From an uncultured Myxococcales bacterium (lineage in GTDB: Bacteria > Myxococcota_A > UBA9042): DNA of 38,883 nt. The position numbers were made by a program, and so were the translations under genes. Each line of letters opens with the position of its first letter. Position 1 is the first letter of the stretch. Under the pieces are notes generated by a model, which was not told where the DNA came from, searched no databases, and was given only the letters and a program-made list of their open reading frames with translations. Shown here one piece after another: positions 16,187 to 25,008 of this stretch. The stretch is from NCBI GenBank assembly GCA_903955385.1, contig CAJBNH010000187.1:1-38883 (forward strand), written 5' to 3'.

Positions 16187-18639
16187 GGCGGACCTCCGGG
16201 GGCGGTCGGTGCAGCCTTCGGAGCGGGTACTGGGGCCAGTTGTGGCGGTGGCGGGGCTTCGTCGAGCACACCCTCGTCCGGGACGTTCTCGTGCGGCGCA
16301 GGCGCGGGCGGGGCGTCCAACAGCTCGGACGGCTGCGCGTTCGGGTCGGGCTCCGCCGGTGCCTCGGCCGGCGTCTCGAGGGGCGCGGTTGCGGCGGGGG
16401 CAGCGTCAGTCGGCGGCAGATCGGGGGCGGTGGCGGCCGGATGTGGCTTGCGGGTGTCCATGGGCGGCGCGGCCACACGAGAGCGAGCAAACCACGCCTC
16501 GACCACCTGCTTGGCGATAGGGGCTGCATTGTGCCCGCCGCTGCCGCCGTGCTCGACGAACACGACCACAACGATCTCCGGGTTTTCCGTGGGCGCGTAG
16601 CCGGCAAACCAGGCGTGGTCGTTCTGCAGCCAGTTCACGAGGCGGGTGGTGGCGACCGGGTCGTCCTTCAGCTTCTCGAGGATTTCGGGTCGGGCGCGCT
16701 GAGCCGCCTGCGCGGTCCCGGTCTTGCCTGCGATGTCGACGACGGTCGGCCGGGCGCTGCGGGCCGTGCCTCCCTCTTCGTTGACCACGGCCACAAGCGA
16801 CTTGCGCAGGAACGCCAGCGTCGCGTCCTTGAGGCCCATCGAGCGACCCGGTCGGGGCGGCAGGGGCGTCAGCTTGCCGTCGGGCGTCTCGAAGCCGCGG
16901 ATGAGGCTGACCTGCGGCAGTACACCGTTGGTGGAGATGGCGACAAACGCCCGGGCGATCTGCAGGGGCGTGGTCGTCACGTCCTTCTGGCCCACAGCGG
17001 TCGAGAGCGCGAACCCGGGGAAGTACCCGCCCTTGACGTGATCGTGATACCAAGCGCGGTTCGGAACTCGGCCCACCGCCTCAGAGATCTCGATGCCGGT
17101 CTTCTCGCCGAAGCCCATCGCCAGCGCGTACTTCTCCAGCCGGTCCAGGCCCAGCAGATCGCCCAGGTGGTAGAAGTAGATGTCACAGCTGTTGCGAAGG
17201 GCCTCGTGCAGGTCCAGCTCGCCGTGGCCCTTGCGGTCATAGCAGTGGAAGCGGCGACCACCGAACTCCAGATAGCCGCCGCAGTAGAACGTCGTGGTGG
17301 GGCGCACGACACCTTCCTCCAGCGCCGCCGCCGCCGTCACCACCTTGTAGACAGACGCGGGCGGAAAGGCCGTGACAGCCTTGTTCATCAGCGGCGCGTA
17401 GGCGGCGGCCTCGTCCAAAGTCCGCGACTGGGGCGTTCGCTTGCCCGACAGCGTGTTGGGGTCGAAGCCGGGCTTGGAATACATCACCAGGACCTGACCG
17501 TTGTGCGCGTCCAGCACCACGACCGCGCCCGAGTACACGTCCTTCATCGCCACTTTGGCCGACCGCTGCAGCTCCAGGTCCAGCGTGGTCCGCACCGACA
17601 GCCCCGGGACCGCGGGCTTGGGCTGCATGGCCGCGATCAGCTCGTCCAGATCGCGCGCCTGTTCCTCAGCCCCGCCCTTGCGCACCAACACTTGCTCGCC
17701 GTCGGTGCCTCGCAGCGTGACGTCCAGCGCACGCTCCAGACCGCTGCGGCCGACCTTGTCGTTCAGCCCCAGCTGCGATGTCTGTCCCAGCGCCTCGAGC
17801 TCCTTGCGGCTGACGAAGCCCATGAACCCGAGGACGTGGCTGGCAAGGTAGCGGTACGGGTATTCACGTTGAATATCCGCTACAACGCGGGCTTCCGGCA
17901 GCCGATGCAGATTGGCGCGCAGTACCGCGACTTCGTCGTTGAACGACCGCCGACACAAGGGACATCGCAGGATGTGCTTGCCGTGCGCGATGTTGTGGTG
18001 GTCGTGCGGGCAGACGTCGCCGTCCAGGAACTCGCGGTCACAGCTGGCGCAGTGAAAGCCCGAGCCATCGCCGACTGCCAGGAGCTTCTTCTGGTCGAAC
18101 GGGCACGCGCGCCGCTTGGGCAGGGGCTCGTAGTAGCGGCCGCAGGTCGTGCAGAAACCGTAATTCGTCTCTGACACAAGCTCCAACTGACTGGAATCAT
18201 AGGGACAGTGCGTGGAGACCAGGTCCCGGCGCACCACCAGCGGGCGGCGCTTGCGGGGGTCGACCGGGCGATTCAGATCGGCGATCAGGCCGTCCCTCTC
18301 CGCATCGGTCATGTCGAGCAGGCTGCGCAGGGTCTTGGCGATCTCGGGAATTCGCTCTGGTTTGATGCGGTTGGTCAGCAACTCCAAACGGTGACTCTCG
18401 ATGTTTCGCGCAAGCACCGTACCGTCGGCGCCCTTGATCAGTCCCCGCGGTGCCTGTGCGCGGACCTTGGCCACGCGCTCGATCGCCGCGAACCGTTCGT
18501 ACCGCTCGCCACGCACGACCTGCACCAGCGTCAGCCGCGCCCCCAGCAGCATCACGCCCACCACTACGACGGCCAGCGCAAACCGGTTGTGACCGTGAAA
18601 GCGCTGTGCGTCGTGCGATGGACCCAAGGGGACGCTCAT
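16183..18639 (-). CDS. mrdA: Penicillin-binding protein 2 with Cys-rich zinc-ribbon insertion
   Basis: The 818 residues form a class B PBP2, the transpeptidase of rod elongation. A membrane helix (about 20-40) is followed by the pedestal domain and a transpeptidase domain with SVYK (Ser429, Lys432), SCD (484-486) and KTGT (639-642). Inside the pedestal, about residues 144-230, lies an insertion absent from typical PBP2 with nine cysteines: 145, 163, 166, 179, 197, 200, 210, 226 and 229. They alternate as CPYD, CTTC, CPFD, CASC, CPHD, CPLC, like tandem zinc ribbons. The C-terminal 80 residues are Pro/Ala/Glu-rich. Usual PBP2 length is about 630, and the insertion and tail explain the excess. 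It overlaps rodA by four bases. The insertion would lie in the periplasm, an odd place for zinc ribbons. Confidence 0.93.
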   Translation of the reverse strand: MSVPLGPSHDAQRFHGHNRFALAVVVVGVMLLGARLTLVQVVRGERYERFAAIERVAKVRAQAPRGLIKGADGTVLARNIESHRLELLTNRIKPERIPEIAKTLRSLLDMTDAERDGLIADLNRPVDPRKRRPLVVRRDLVSTHCPYDSSQLELVSETNYGFCTTCGRYYEPLPKRRACPFDQKKLLAVGDGSGFHCASCDREFLDGDVCPHDHHNIAHGKHILRCPLCRRSFNDEVAVLRANLHRLPEARVVADIQREYPYRYLASHVLGFMGFVSRKELEALGQTSQLGLNDKVGRSGLERALDVTLRGTDGEQVLVRKGGAEEQARDLDELIAAMQPKPAVPGLSVRTTLDLELQRSAKVAMKDVYSGAVVVLDAHNGQVLVMYSKPGFDPNTLSGKRTPQSRTLDEAAAYAPLMNKAVTAFPPASVYKVVTAAAALEEGVVRPTTTFYCGGYLEFGGRRFHCYDRKGHGELDLHEALRNSCDIYFYHLGDLLGLDRLEKYALAMGFGEKTGIEISEAVGRVPNRAWYHDHVKGGYFPGFALSTAVGQKDVTTTPLQIARAFVAISTNGVLPQVSLIRGFETPDGKLTPLPPRPGRSMGLKDATLAFLRKSLVAVVNEEGGTARSARPTVVDIAGKTGTAQAAQRARPEILEKLKDDPVATTRLVNWLQNDHAWFAGYAPTENPEIVVVVFVEHGGSGGHNAAPIAKQVVEAWFARSRVAAPPMDTRKPHPAATAPDLPPTDAAPAATAPLETPAEAPAEPDPNAQPSELLDAPPAPAPHENVPDEGVLDEAPPPPQLAPVPAPKAAPTAPGGPP

Positions 18640-18658
18640 GCCTTTGGAATTCCTGAGA

Positions 18659-19192
18659 TCAACGGTTGCGGGTGCGCAGGACGCTGGCCGTCAGGCCGCG
18701 CTGCTGTGCGTCGAAGCGTCGGGTGACGCGGTCGAAAAGGGCAAAGTGCACCGGGGCCACCAGCATGGTGATCAGGGCCAGTGGCAACGCCATGCGCACG
18801 ACCTCGCCCCACGCTTCGAAGCTGCGGTGGAAGATCGCCTCCAGAATCAGGAAAAGCAGTGTCGCGGCCAGCGAGGCCCCGGCGGCAGTCGCCATCAGCG
18901 GCACGGGGCTGCGCAGGTCGACGCGGCGTTCCAGCAGGCGCGCGGCCAGCACCGCCAGAACGTTGATCTCGGTGTATAGACCGACCGGCGCCGCAAGCGA
19001 GAAGCCGTCCTTGAGCAGGCCGGTGGCGAATCCGACCACGATGGCCGAACCGAGTGTCGAGCGACTGCCGACGAACAGCGCCGTCAGCAGGGCGATGTCG
19101 GGCGCGAAGAACTGGCTGTCGAGTCGGCCCAGCAGCGGGGCAACCAGCGCCAGCAGCAGAAACGTCAGCAGGATCCAGGTGGTTTCCTTCAT
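18659..19192 (-). CDS. mreD: Rod-shape-determining protein MreD
   Basis: MreD is a small integral membrane component of the MreBCD elongasome. The 177 residues are almost wholly hydrophobic, with five or six predicted helices and short charged loops. GFATGLLKDGFSLAAPVG matches the conserved MreD core motif (G-x-L-x-D). It lies between mreC (15 bp) and mrdA (19 bp) on the same strand. Sequence similarity in this family is weak, so the call leans on topology, the core motif and the operon order. Confidence 0.88.
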   Translation of the reverse strand: MKETTWILLTFLLLALVAPLLGRLDSQFFAPDIALLTALFVGSRSTLGSAIVVGFATGLLKDGFSLAAPVGLYTEINVLAVLAARLLERRVDLRSPVPLMATAAGASLAATLLFLILEAIFHRSFEAWGEVVRMALPLALITMLVAPVHFALFDRVTRRFDAQQRGLTASVLRTRNR

Positions 19193-19207
19193 GGCTCCCT
19201 GCGTGCC

Positions 19208-20134
19208 CTAAGGCGGCCCGTCTGGCGTGTTGGCGGGGTCGACAACGCGCGAGGCCGGCTTGCCCGTGTCGGCCGGCGTCGGTGGGGCTGCGAATCCCGT
19301 GACGATGAGGACCTCCTCCAGCGTCGCATACGACACCGCCGGGGCCAGCACGAACTCGTGGTAGGGCCCGTTCTGGATGGCCGCACCCTCAGCGATATGG
19401 CCGATCTCCAGCCCTGGGGGAAAGATGCGGTCGTGGCCTGTCGTCAGCACGGCGTCGCCAGCGCGGATCGGCACGGTGCGGTCGACGCGGTCCAAGTACA
19501 CGAAACGCGCCTCGAATTCGTTGCGCTTGCCCTTGCCGTGGACCGAACCGATGACGCCCTTGCCCGGGATGGTGGCGTGTACCTGCGAGCGCGTGTCCGT
19601 CACCAGCATCACGTCGGCGTGTCCGCCGCTGACCCGCTCGATGTGGCCGACCACGCCGTCGTGGGTGATCACCGATTGGCCCTCGCGCACGCCTTGGGCG
19701 CCCTCGACGTCGAGCGTCAGCCGCACCACCTGAAAGAACTGCGACACATCGCGGCCCACCACGCGTGCTGGCAGGGTCGCCAGGTCCTTGCGTTCCTCTC
19801 GAAAGCCGCACAACTGCTTGACGCGATGCAGCTCGTCGGCCTGCGCGCGGCTCTTCAGTGCCTCGCCCAACAGGATGCGATTCTCGTGTTCCAGATCCCG
19901 GTTTCGCGTCTCGGTGTGGGTCAGCATCACGTAGCCGGCGACCAGATCGCGACCAGCAATGATCAGGTCGTTGCCGGCACCGGTGACGGGCGAGGTGATG
20001 GTCAGCAGCGCGCGCTCCAACAGGCTGGTCTCTGTCCGCGTCTTGCCGTGGAAATACATCGAGCCCACCGGCAGCACGAGCGCCAGCGTCAGCAGCAGCG
20101 TCTGGCGGTAGCGGGCCAACAGTTCTCGAAGCAT
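19208..20134 (-). CDS. mreC: Rod-shape-determining protein MreC
   Basis: MreC is a periplasmic scaffold of the elongasome that contacts PBP2. The 308 residues begin with a basic N-terminus and one membrane helix (about 10-28), then a helical segment likely to form a coiled coil (about 70-110, ETRNRDLEHENRILLGEALK). A beta-rich domain follows with ARVVGRD, GVREGQSVITHDGVVGHIE, a VMLVTDTRSQVHA strand and the GDAVLTTGHDRIFPPGLEIG motif. The last 30 residues are Pro/Thr-rich. mreB is not in the window; an unrelated membrane-protein gene lies upstream instead, so mreB must be elsewhere. Confidence 0.93.
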   Translation of the reverse strand: MLRELLARYRQTLLLTLALVLPVGSMYFHGKTRTETSLLERALLTITSPVTGAGNDLIIAGRDLVAGYVMLTHTETRNRDLEHENRILLGEALKSRAQADELHRVKQLCGFREERKDLATLPARVVGRDVSQFFQVVRLTLDVEGAQGVREGQSVITHDGVVGHIERVSGGHADVMLVTDTRSQVHATIPGKGVIGSVHGKGKRNEFEARFVYLDRVDRTVPIRAGDAVLTTGHDRIFPPGLEIGHIAEGAAIQNGPYHEFVLAPAVSYATLEEVLIVTGFAAPPTPADTGKPASRVVDPANTPDGPP

Positions 20135-20246
20135 TCCAAGGGCCTGTGTGCAGCGGTCGGTTCAGGGGCCAAAGGATGACCCGCCGCGGCAGTCTACCCG
20201 GCAGACCCGTTGGCGTCCACGGTCGTCCGGTCCCTGCCGCGCGCGG

Positions 20247-20849
20247 TCAGGCGACGCGGGCGTGCGCGTGCGACTGGGGACGCGGGTTGACCGCCAAGTG
20301 CAGCAGCAGCAGCAGCGCAGACGCAGCAAGCAGCCCGGTCGGTACCCAGAACAGCCCGTGATCCGCCACCTTCTGTCCCGCGACCTCGACGGGGCCCCAA
20401 GCGCGGTCGGCCAGCAGCACCGCCCAGCCGAGCACGGTGACGGCGCCGAACACGGTGCCCAGCCAGCGCCGAATCACCCCAGCCTCTGGTCGCCAGCGCA
20501 CGAAGTTGGCCACCAGTATCCAAGTGGCCAGTCCCATGATGACGTACAGCCAGGTGTCGGGCAGATGCAGCCGCCACGCCACCAGCCACGCCGCGATGGT
20601 GCTGACCAGATGGACGACCAGGGCCGCCCTGAGCCAGCGGGCGTGGCCCTGGATCGCGCGAACCGGGGCGAGCGTGATGTCCTTGAGACCCTGGACGACT
20701 CCTGACGCCTCGTCCTCGTCGGCAGGGGCGGCTTCGGCGGCAGCGGGGCGGGGATCGTCGTCGGCTGGGGTCAAGGCGGCACCTGTCGCAGCGGGCGGAA
20801 TCCGGGCACTATCGCCGCGATCCGGTGTGACTGCAACCGGTGCCCGCAT
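20247..20849 (-). CDS. Hypothetical membrane protein (four helices)
   Basis: I do not recognise a family. From the ATG at 20849 the protein has 200 residues: an Ala/Pro/Asp-rich N-terminal third with acidic stretches, then about four hydrophobic helices. Examples are LRAALVVHLVSTIAAWLVAW, LYVIMGLATWILVANFV, a GTVFGAVTVLGWAVLLA segment and a Leu-rich last helix (GLLAASALLLLLHLAV). A Pro/His-containing tail follows. It reads toward mreC with a 112-bp gap and is divergent from thiD. An earlier ATG at 20906 would overlap the thiD start, so the shorter form is preferred. Confidence 0.65.
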   Translation of the reverse strand: MRAPVAVTPDRGDSARIPPAATGAALTPADDDPRPAAAEAAPADEDEASGVVQGLKDITLAPVRAIQGHARWLRAALVVHLVSTIAAWLVAWRLHLPDTWLYVIMGLATWILVANFVRWRPEAGVIRRWLGTVFGAVTVLGWAVLLADRAWGPVEVAGQKVADHGLFWVPTGLLAASALLLLLHLAVNPRPQSHAHARVA

Positions 20850-20876
20850 CCGACCGGCCCCGGGGGAGAGCGGGCC

Positions 20877-21713
20877 GTGACTACAGGCAATGTCATGATC
20901 ACACAAGAGAAATCAAGACACGCGCGGCCGATCGTCGTCTTGTGGGGCGGCTTGGATCCGGGCGGACAAGCCGGGCTGGCGGCCGACCTGCAAGCCTGCC
21001 GGTACGCCGGAGCGTCGCCGCGCATCGTGATGACGGCACGCACCGCCCAGAACGACACGCGGTTCCTTGCGGCCTGGCCGGTCGATGCGGCGGAGACGGC
21101 GGCCGTGGCGCGGGGCCTCGACCTCGGGCCTGTGGGCGCGACTTCGGGCGTGGCAGTGAAGACCGGCATGCTGGCGACCATCGCAAACGCCATGACATGT
21201 CTGGAGTTTTGCGCATCGTCGGGAGGGCTACCGCTGGTCGTCGACCCGATCGCGTACGCCTCGTCTGGCGGTTGGATGTGGCCCGGCGAGGCAGAGGCCG
21301 ACGTGCTGCAGACCCTGCGTCAAAGGCTGCTGCCCGCCGCAACCGTCGTCACGCCCAACTGGCCAGAGCTGGCGTGGCTGGCGGGAACGCCCGTGCCTGT
21401 GTCGCCGCAGCAGGCCGAGATCGCCTTGCGCACGCTGCCTTGCGCGGCGGTGCTCAAGGGTGGCCATGCCCCGGAACCGTGGCTGGGTGTGGACTGGGTG
21501 TGGGACGGCCGAACGCTGGAACCCTTGGCGCCCGAGGCGAATTGGCCAGGACCGACGCGGGGCACGGGGTGCCGGTTTGCGACGGTGCTGGCGGTTGGGC
21601 TGGCAAGGGGGACGCCGTTGCGGCTGGCAGCGAGAGAGGCGCAGCGCGCTGTGGCCGCGATGGCTGCGGACCGGTGGGCGTCAGGCGGTCAGGCGGTCGA
21701 TCAGGGCTTGTAG
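20877..21713 (+). CDS. thiD: Hydroxymethylpyrimidine/phosphomethylpyrimidine kinase
   Basis: ThiD phosphorylates HMP and HMP-P in thiamine synthesis. The 278 residues have the ribokinase-like fold. The N-terminal substrate loop is divergent, GGLDPGGQAGLAADLQ in place of the usual GSDSSGGAG. Standard marks are AVKTGMLAT, VVDPIAYASSG, TPNWPELAWLAG and the anion-hole motif TRGTGCRFATVLAVGLARG with the conserved Cys. The GTG at 20877 has GGGGGAGAG seven bases upstream and is preferred over the ATG at 20895. No TPP riboswitch fits in the 27-bp gap to the divergent gene. Because of the divergent N-terminal loop, a related pyridoxal-type kinase is a minor alternative. Confidence 0.83.
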   Translation: MTTGNVMITQEKSRHARPIVVLWGGLDPGGQAGLAADLQACRYAGASPRIVMTARTAQNDTRFLAAWPVDAAETAAVARGLDLGPVGATSGVAVKTGMLATIANAMTCLEFCASSGGLPLVVDPIAYASSGGWMWPGEAEADVLQTLRQRLLPAATVVTPNWPELAWLAGTPVPVSPQQAEIALRTLPCAAVLKGGHAPEPWLGVDWVWDGRTLEPLAPEANWPGPTRGTGCRFATVLAVGLARGTPLRLAAREAQRAVAAMAADRWASGGQAVDQGL

Positions 21714-22054
21714 CCGTACTTCGCGAAGTTGGCGGCAACCTGCTCGGCGGTGGGCGAGTGGTCCTTGACGACCGTCGCGACCTCGAAGTCGCCGATCTCG
21801 TCCACGATCGCGCGGCCGATCTCGATGTCGTCCTTGAAGACGGCGGGGACCTCGTCCTCCTCGAAGATGGCCTTCCAGGGGCACGCCGGCTCGCAGTTGG
21901 TGCAGTCGATGCACTCGTCCGGGTTGATGAACAGCTGGTTGGCGAACTTCGAGTGGTTGTCACCCTTGTAGTCGTAGATGCACTCGACCGGGCAGACGTC
22001 GGCGCAGGCAGTGTCCTTGCAGTCGGTACAGAGGCGGGTGATCACATAAGCCAT
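21701..22054 (-). CDS. fdxA: Seven-iron ferredoxin (3Fe-4S/4Fe-4S)
   Basis: A 117-residue electron carrier with the nine-cysteine pattern of Azotobacter-type ferredoxin I: Cys9, 12, 17, 21 and 25, then 48, 51, 54 and 58. This binds one 3Fe-4S and one 4Fe-4S cluster. CTDCKDTACADVCPVECIY and CIDCTNCEPACPW are visible, followed by an acidic C-terminal half ending in VAANFAKYGYKP, typical of the family. The ATG is preceded by a strong GGAGGA. The 3' end overlaps the convergent thiD gene by 13 bases. Its redox partners are not evident from the neighbours. Confidence 0.95.
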   Translation of the reverse strand: MAYVITRLCTDCKDTACADVCPVECIYDYKGDNHSKFANQLFINPDECIDCTNCEPACPWKAIFEEDEVPAVFKDDIEIGRAIVDEIGDFEVATVVKDHSPTAEQVAANFAKYGYKP

Positions 22055-22184
22055 GGATATTCCTCCAGTTCAGAAAGAGTCGATGGGTGGGCCGGTGCGT
22101 CCGGGCAGCAGCTAGCTCGGCCGGCGCGGGGCGGGATATTGGACTCGCGCGTCGCCTTTGTCCATTCCGGCGCCGAGGGGAACC

Positions 22185-23426
22185 TCACGCGCGCTCGAAC
22201 GGAAACGCCAGCACCTCGTCGATCTCGTCGTAGCCCCCCAGCGCCATCAGCAGCCGGTCCACGCCCAGCGCCACGCCGGCGGCCGGGGGACAACCTTCGG
22301 CCAGCGCGGACAAGAAACGCTCGTCGATCGGGTACTCGGGCAGCCTCGCCCGTCGCCGCGCGGCCAGATCGAGCTCGAAGCGCGCGCGCTGCTCGACCGG
22401 GTCCACGAGCTCGGTGAAGCCGTTGGCCAGCTCGATGCCGTGCAGGTAGATCTCGAACCGCTGCGCCAGCCACGGCCGGTCGTCGAATCGCCGCGCCAGC
22501 GACGCCATCGACGCGGGCCAGCGGTCCAGCACGACTGCCGGAAAGTCCGCGAGCTGCGGTTCGATTCGTTCGACCAGCGCCCGCACGATCACCGCGTCGG
22601 CCGTCTCGTCATCCTCCACCTGCAGTCCCGCCTGCCGGGCGCGGGACCGCACCAGCGCGTCGTCGTCACCGCGCCCCGGGTCAAAGCCGGCAAAGCGCTG
22701 CAGCGCTTGGCGAATCGACAGCCGCAGCCACGGTGATCGCGGGTCCAGCCGCTTGGGCGGTAGCGGTCGACCGGACGCTGTGCGGCCCTTGGCCAGCGCC
22801 GCCGCACAGTCGCGCATCAGATCGCGCGCATCGCGGACGAGCGACTGGTAGCTCTCGCCGGCCCGATACCACTCGAGCATCGCGAACTCAGGGTTGTGGT
22901 GCACGCCGCGCTCTCCCGACCGGAAGGCATGGCCCAGGCTGTAGATCCTCTCGAATCCCGCCGAGAGCAGCCGCTTCATGTGGTACTCGGGGCTGGTCAC
23001 GAGAAACCGCTCGACCGGTTCGCCGCCCATGCCCTGCCGCAGCTGCACCCGCACGGCGTCCAGATGCAGCTCGAGTCCGGGAGAGCGCGCCATCACCGGC
23101 GGATCGACCTCGACGAAGCCGCGGCGGTCGAAGAAGCGTCGGATCGCCTGCAGCAGCCGGGCGCGGTCCAGAACCGCCTGATGGCGCAACGCCCCTCGGT
23201 CGACCATGCGGTGGAAGTCACCGTCAGGATGCGGGAATTCCGGCGAGGTGCAGGGGCTGGCAAGCGTCGCGGCGTCCTGCCGCAGGTCCACGATATCGCC
23301 GGGACGCACGCTGCGCGGCAGGTCCGCAGGCCAGGTACGGTAGGTCGTCGCGCCCTGCTGACCAAGCCACAAACCGCCGTTATCGACCGCGAGAATACGG
23401 AACAGATGCGAGGACTTGTGCGCCAT
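22185..23426 (-). CDS. epmA: EpmA-like elongation factor P lysine ligase (LysRS paralogue)
   Basis: The protein is a class II lysyl-tRNA-synthetase core without the tRNA anticodon-binding domain, the EpmA/PoxA/GenX architecture. EpmA activates beta-lysine and attaches it to a conserved lysine of EF-P. Motif 2 appears as FRSGERGVHHNPEFAMLEWY and motif 3 as GVALGVDRLLMAL; GIELANGFTEL is the conserved amino-acid-site block. At 413 residues it is longer than E. coli EpmA (about 325), owing to an N-terminal extension of about 80 residues of beta character, possibly a degenerate OB-like fold. efp and epmB are not in the window. It lies 5 bp downstream of the 207-aa exported-protein gene. Confidence 0.85.
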   Translation of the reverse strand: MAHKSSHLFRILAVDNGGLWLGQQGATTYRTWPADLPRSVRPGDIVDLRQDAATLASPCTSPEFPHPDGDFHRMVDRGALRHQAVLDRARLLQAIRRFFDRRGFVEVDPPVMARSPGLELHLDAVRVQLRQGMGGEPVERFLVTSPEYHMKRLLSAGFERIYSLGHAFRSGERGVHHNPEFAMLEWYRAGESYQSLVRDARDLMRDCAAALAKGRTASGRPLPPKRLDPRSPWLRLSIRQALQRFAGFDPGRGDDDALVRSRARQAGLQVEDDETADAVIVRALVERIEPQLADFPAVVLDRWPASMASLARRFDDRPWLAQRFEIYLHGIELANGFTELVDPVEQRARFELDLAARRRARLPEYPIDERFLSALAEGCPPAAGVALGVDRLLMALGGYDEIDEVLAFPFERA

Positions 23427-23431
23427 GCCGA

Positions 23432-24055
23432 CTACTCGGCAAACACGTTGTAGACGCGGTCGAGCGGGTCGCGGTCAATCGAGGACCGCACCAGCTCCCA
23501 AACGGCCGGCGGCTTGGCCACGAACACACCGTCTGCGTTCTCGGAACCCTTGAAGATCTTCAGGGCGGCGATGTCGCTCTCCTGCCCGTTGGGGTTGGCG
23601 TCACCCGGGCGCCCGACGACGCGGATCGCGTTGGCGCCGGCCACCAGCTCTTGGGTCACTTCGACCGCAAAGGCGCCCGTCTCCAGACCGATCTTGCGGA
23701 ACGACTTGCCGTTGACCAGCACCTCGAACTGGAAATTCACCTTGGGATTCGGGGTGTACTGCAGCACATAGCGCATCGCCAGCTTGCCGGCGCGCGCACT
23801 TTTCGCGTCGGACAGGTCGGACGAGCCGACGACGCGCACCTTGCCGTCCTTGTCCGTGACGACGCGGTAGCCCGGCGACAGGATCTGCAGGTTGCCCAAA
23901 GCGTCGAACTTGACGGAGCAATTCTCCAACTCGACGTTCTTCAGGTCTACGACCTTGGTGCCATTGAGGAAGATGTCGTTGGCGAACACGGGGCTGGCGG
24001 CCAGCAGACCCAACAGGCTTGCGGCTAGGCAGACGAAGGTGAGGCGGGTCGGCAT
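23432..24055 (-). CDS. Exported protein of unknown function (207 aa)
   Basis: I do not recognise a family. From the ATG at 24055 the protein opens with a clear Sec signal peptide (hydrophobic FVCLAASLLGLLAA, cleavage probably after VFA, residue 25). The mature part of about 180 residues looks beta-rich, with VDLKNVELENCSVKFDALGN and several Lys/Val strands. A segment around VVGRPGDANPNGQESDIAAL is polar. Only one cysteine is seen. It sits 5 bp upstream of epmA on the same strand, so the two are probably co-transcribed. The frame stays open to 24814, but that part overlaps the lipoprotein gene in another frame and was discounted. Confidence 0.72.
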   Translation of the reverse strand: MPTRLTFVCLAASLLGLLAASPVFANDIFLNGTKVVDLKNVELENCSVKFDALGNLQILSPGYRVVTDKDGKVRVVGSSDLSDAKSARAGKLAMRYVLQYTPNPKVNFQFEVLVNGKSFRKIGLETGAFAVEVTQELVAGANAIRVVGRPGDANPNGQESDIAALKIFKGSENADGVFVAKPPAVWELVRSSIDRDPLDRVYNVFAE

Positions 24056-24252
24056 GGCTTCTCCTGAGCGGCCGGGGCGGCGGGATGCGCGCAAGTCGGC
24101 GGCGGTTGAGTTCGGGGACGCACGGTCGCCGCGGTCGATTCGATACCGGGGAGGGCCGTAGCGGGGCAGCGTCGCGCCGACAGGTTGCCACATTTCGGAC
24201 AGTTCGCCAGATCGGCCGCGTTTGGCGAGTCGGCCGGAGCGGTTGCGCCACC
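24056..24252. other. Intergenic gap between two leftward exported-protein genes
   Basis: No gene or clear terminator was seen. The sequence is GC-rich with short inverted motifs such as CGCCA/TGGCG near 24200-24225. A promoter for the 207-aa gene must lie here if it is not read through from the lipoprotein gene, but no good -35/-10 pair was found. Confidence 0.35.
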
Positions 24253-25008
24253 TCACCAGGGCAGGGGGCCGCAGTCGTCCGTCCACGCCGTGCAGATGTT
24301 GGGAGTATCGAGGCGGCTGGTGTAGGACTTGGTGAAGCACTTCAGGTGGCCGAGCATGGCGTTGTCGGGCTGATCGTTGGGCGTCAGGTGGCGGAAGCAC
24401 GTCCAGCTGCAGCACTCGGGCTTGACCGTCGCGGGCTGGAGCTTGCAGGTCGTCAGGAACTGGCAGAAGTACTTGCACTCGGCCTTGAACTCGAGGAGCG
24501 GCGGTTTGGTGTAGTGGCTCTCCCAATCGCAAGTGACCGGATCGACGACCAATTGTCCGTGCGCGCTGGGCGCCTGGCACACGAGCACCGGCAGCGCGGG
24601 GTAGAGCTTGACGTCCTTGTACTGGGGCTTCGAGCAACTCTCCCAATCCGCGTCCAACCCCTTGCAATCCGTCAGCTTGCCGCAGTACGGCGCGCAGAAC
24701 GCCGCCGCCGGCCCGCGCCAACCCGCCGTCATCTGCACGCAGAAGCCCTTGCCGCCCCCCAGACCCTCGGCGGTGCAGTAATCGCCGGGGTTGTCGCAGG
24801 GGCGGGCGCACCACGGAAACGTGCTGTACTCGCTATGCTGGCAGGTCAGGCCCGGACTGCAGCTGGCGTCGCCGTCGCAGCGCTCGCCGAAACCGGCCTT
24901 GGCAACCGCGAGGGCCCCGGTGTCGGAGGTCGCGCTGTCGCAGGCGGACACGGCGACGGCAAGAGACAGCATCAGGGGAAGGAGTCGCTGGCTTCTGGTG
25001 TTCATCAT
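24253..25008 (-). CDS. Cys-rich secreted lipoprotein (251 aa)
   Basis: The start at 25008 (MMNTRSQ) gives a lipoprotein signal with lipobox VSAC, Cys23. The mature protein is rich in cysteines (more than 20), for example GERCDGDASCSPGLTCQ, which is a common Myxococcota extracellular motif, then WCARPCDN, FCAPYCGKLTDCKG and CSWTCF. Trp and Pro are frequent near the C-terminus. No catalytic motif is visible. It probably sits in the outer membrane or on the cell surface as a disulfide-stabilised protein. It is divergent from the ABC transporter operon, with 109 bp between start codons. The open frame upstream of 25008 overlaps that operon and is not used. Confidence 0.8.
   Translation of the reverse strand: MMNTRSQRLLPLMLSLAVAVSACDSATSDTGALAVAKAGFGERCDGDASCSPGLTCQHSEYSTFPWCARPCDNPGDYCTAEGLGGGKGFCVQMTAGWRGPAAAFCAPYCGKLTDCKGLDADWESCSKPQYKDVKLYPALPVLVCQAPSAHGQLVVDPVTCDWESHYTKPPLLEFKAECKYFCQFLTTCKLQPATVKPECCSWTCFRHLTPNDQPDNAMLGHLKCFTKSYTSRLDTPNICTAWTDDCGPLPW

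Noticed and set aside
20850-20876. TPP riboswitch before thiD
   Set aside because: The gap to the divergent gene is only 27 bp, too short for the aptamer.
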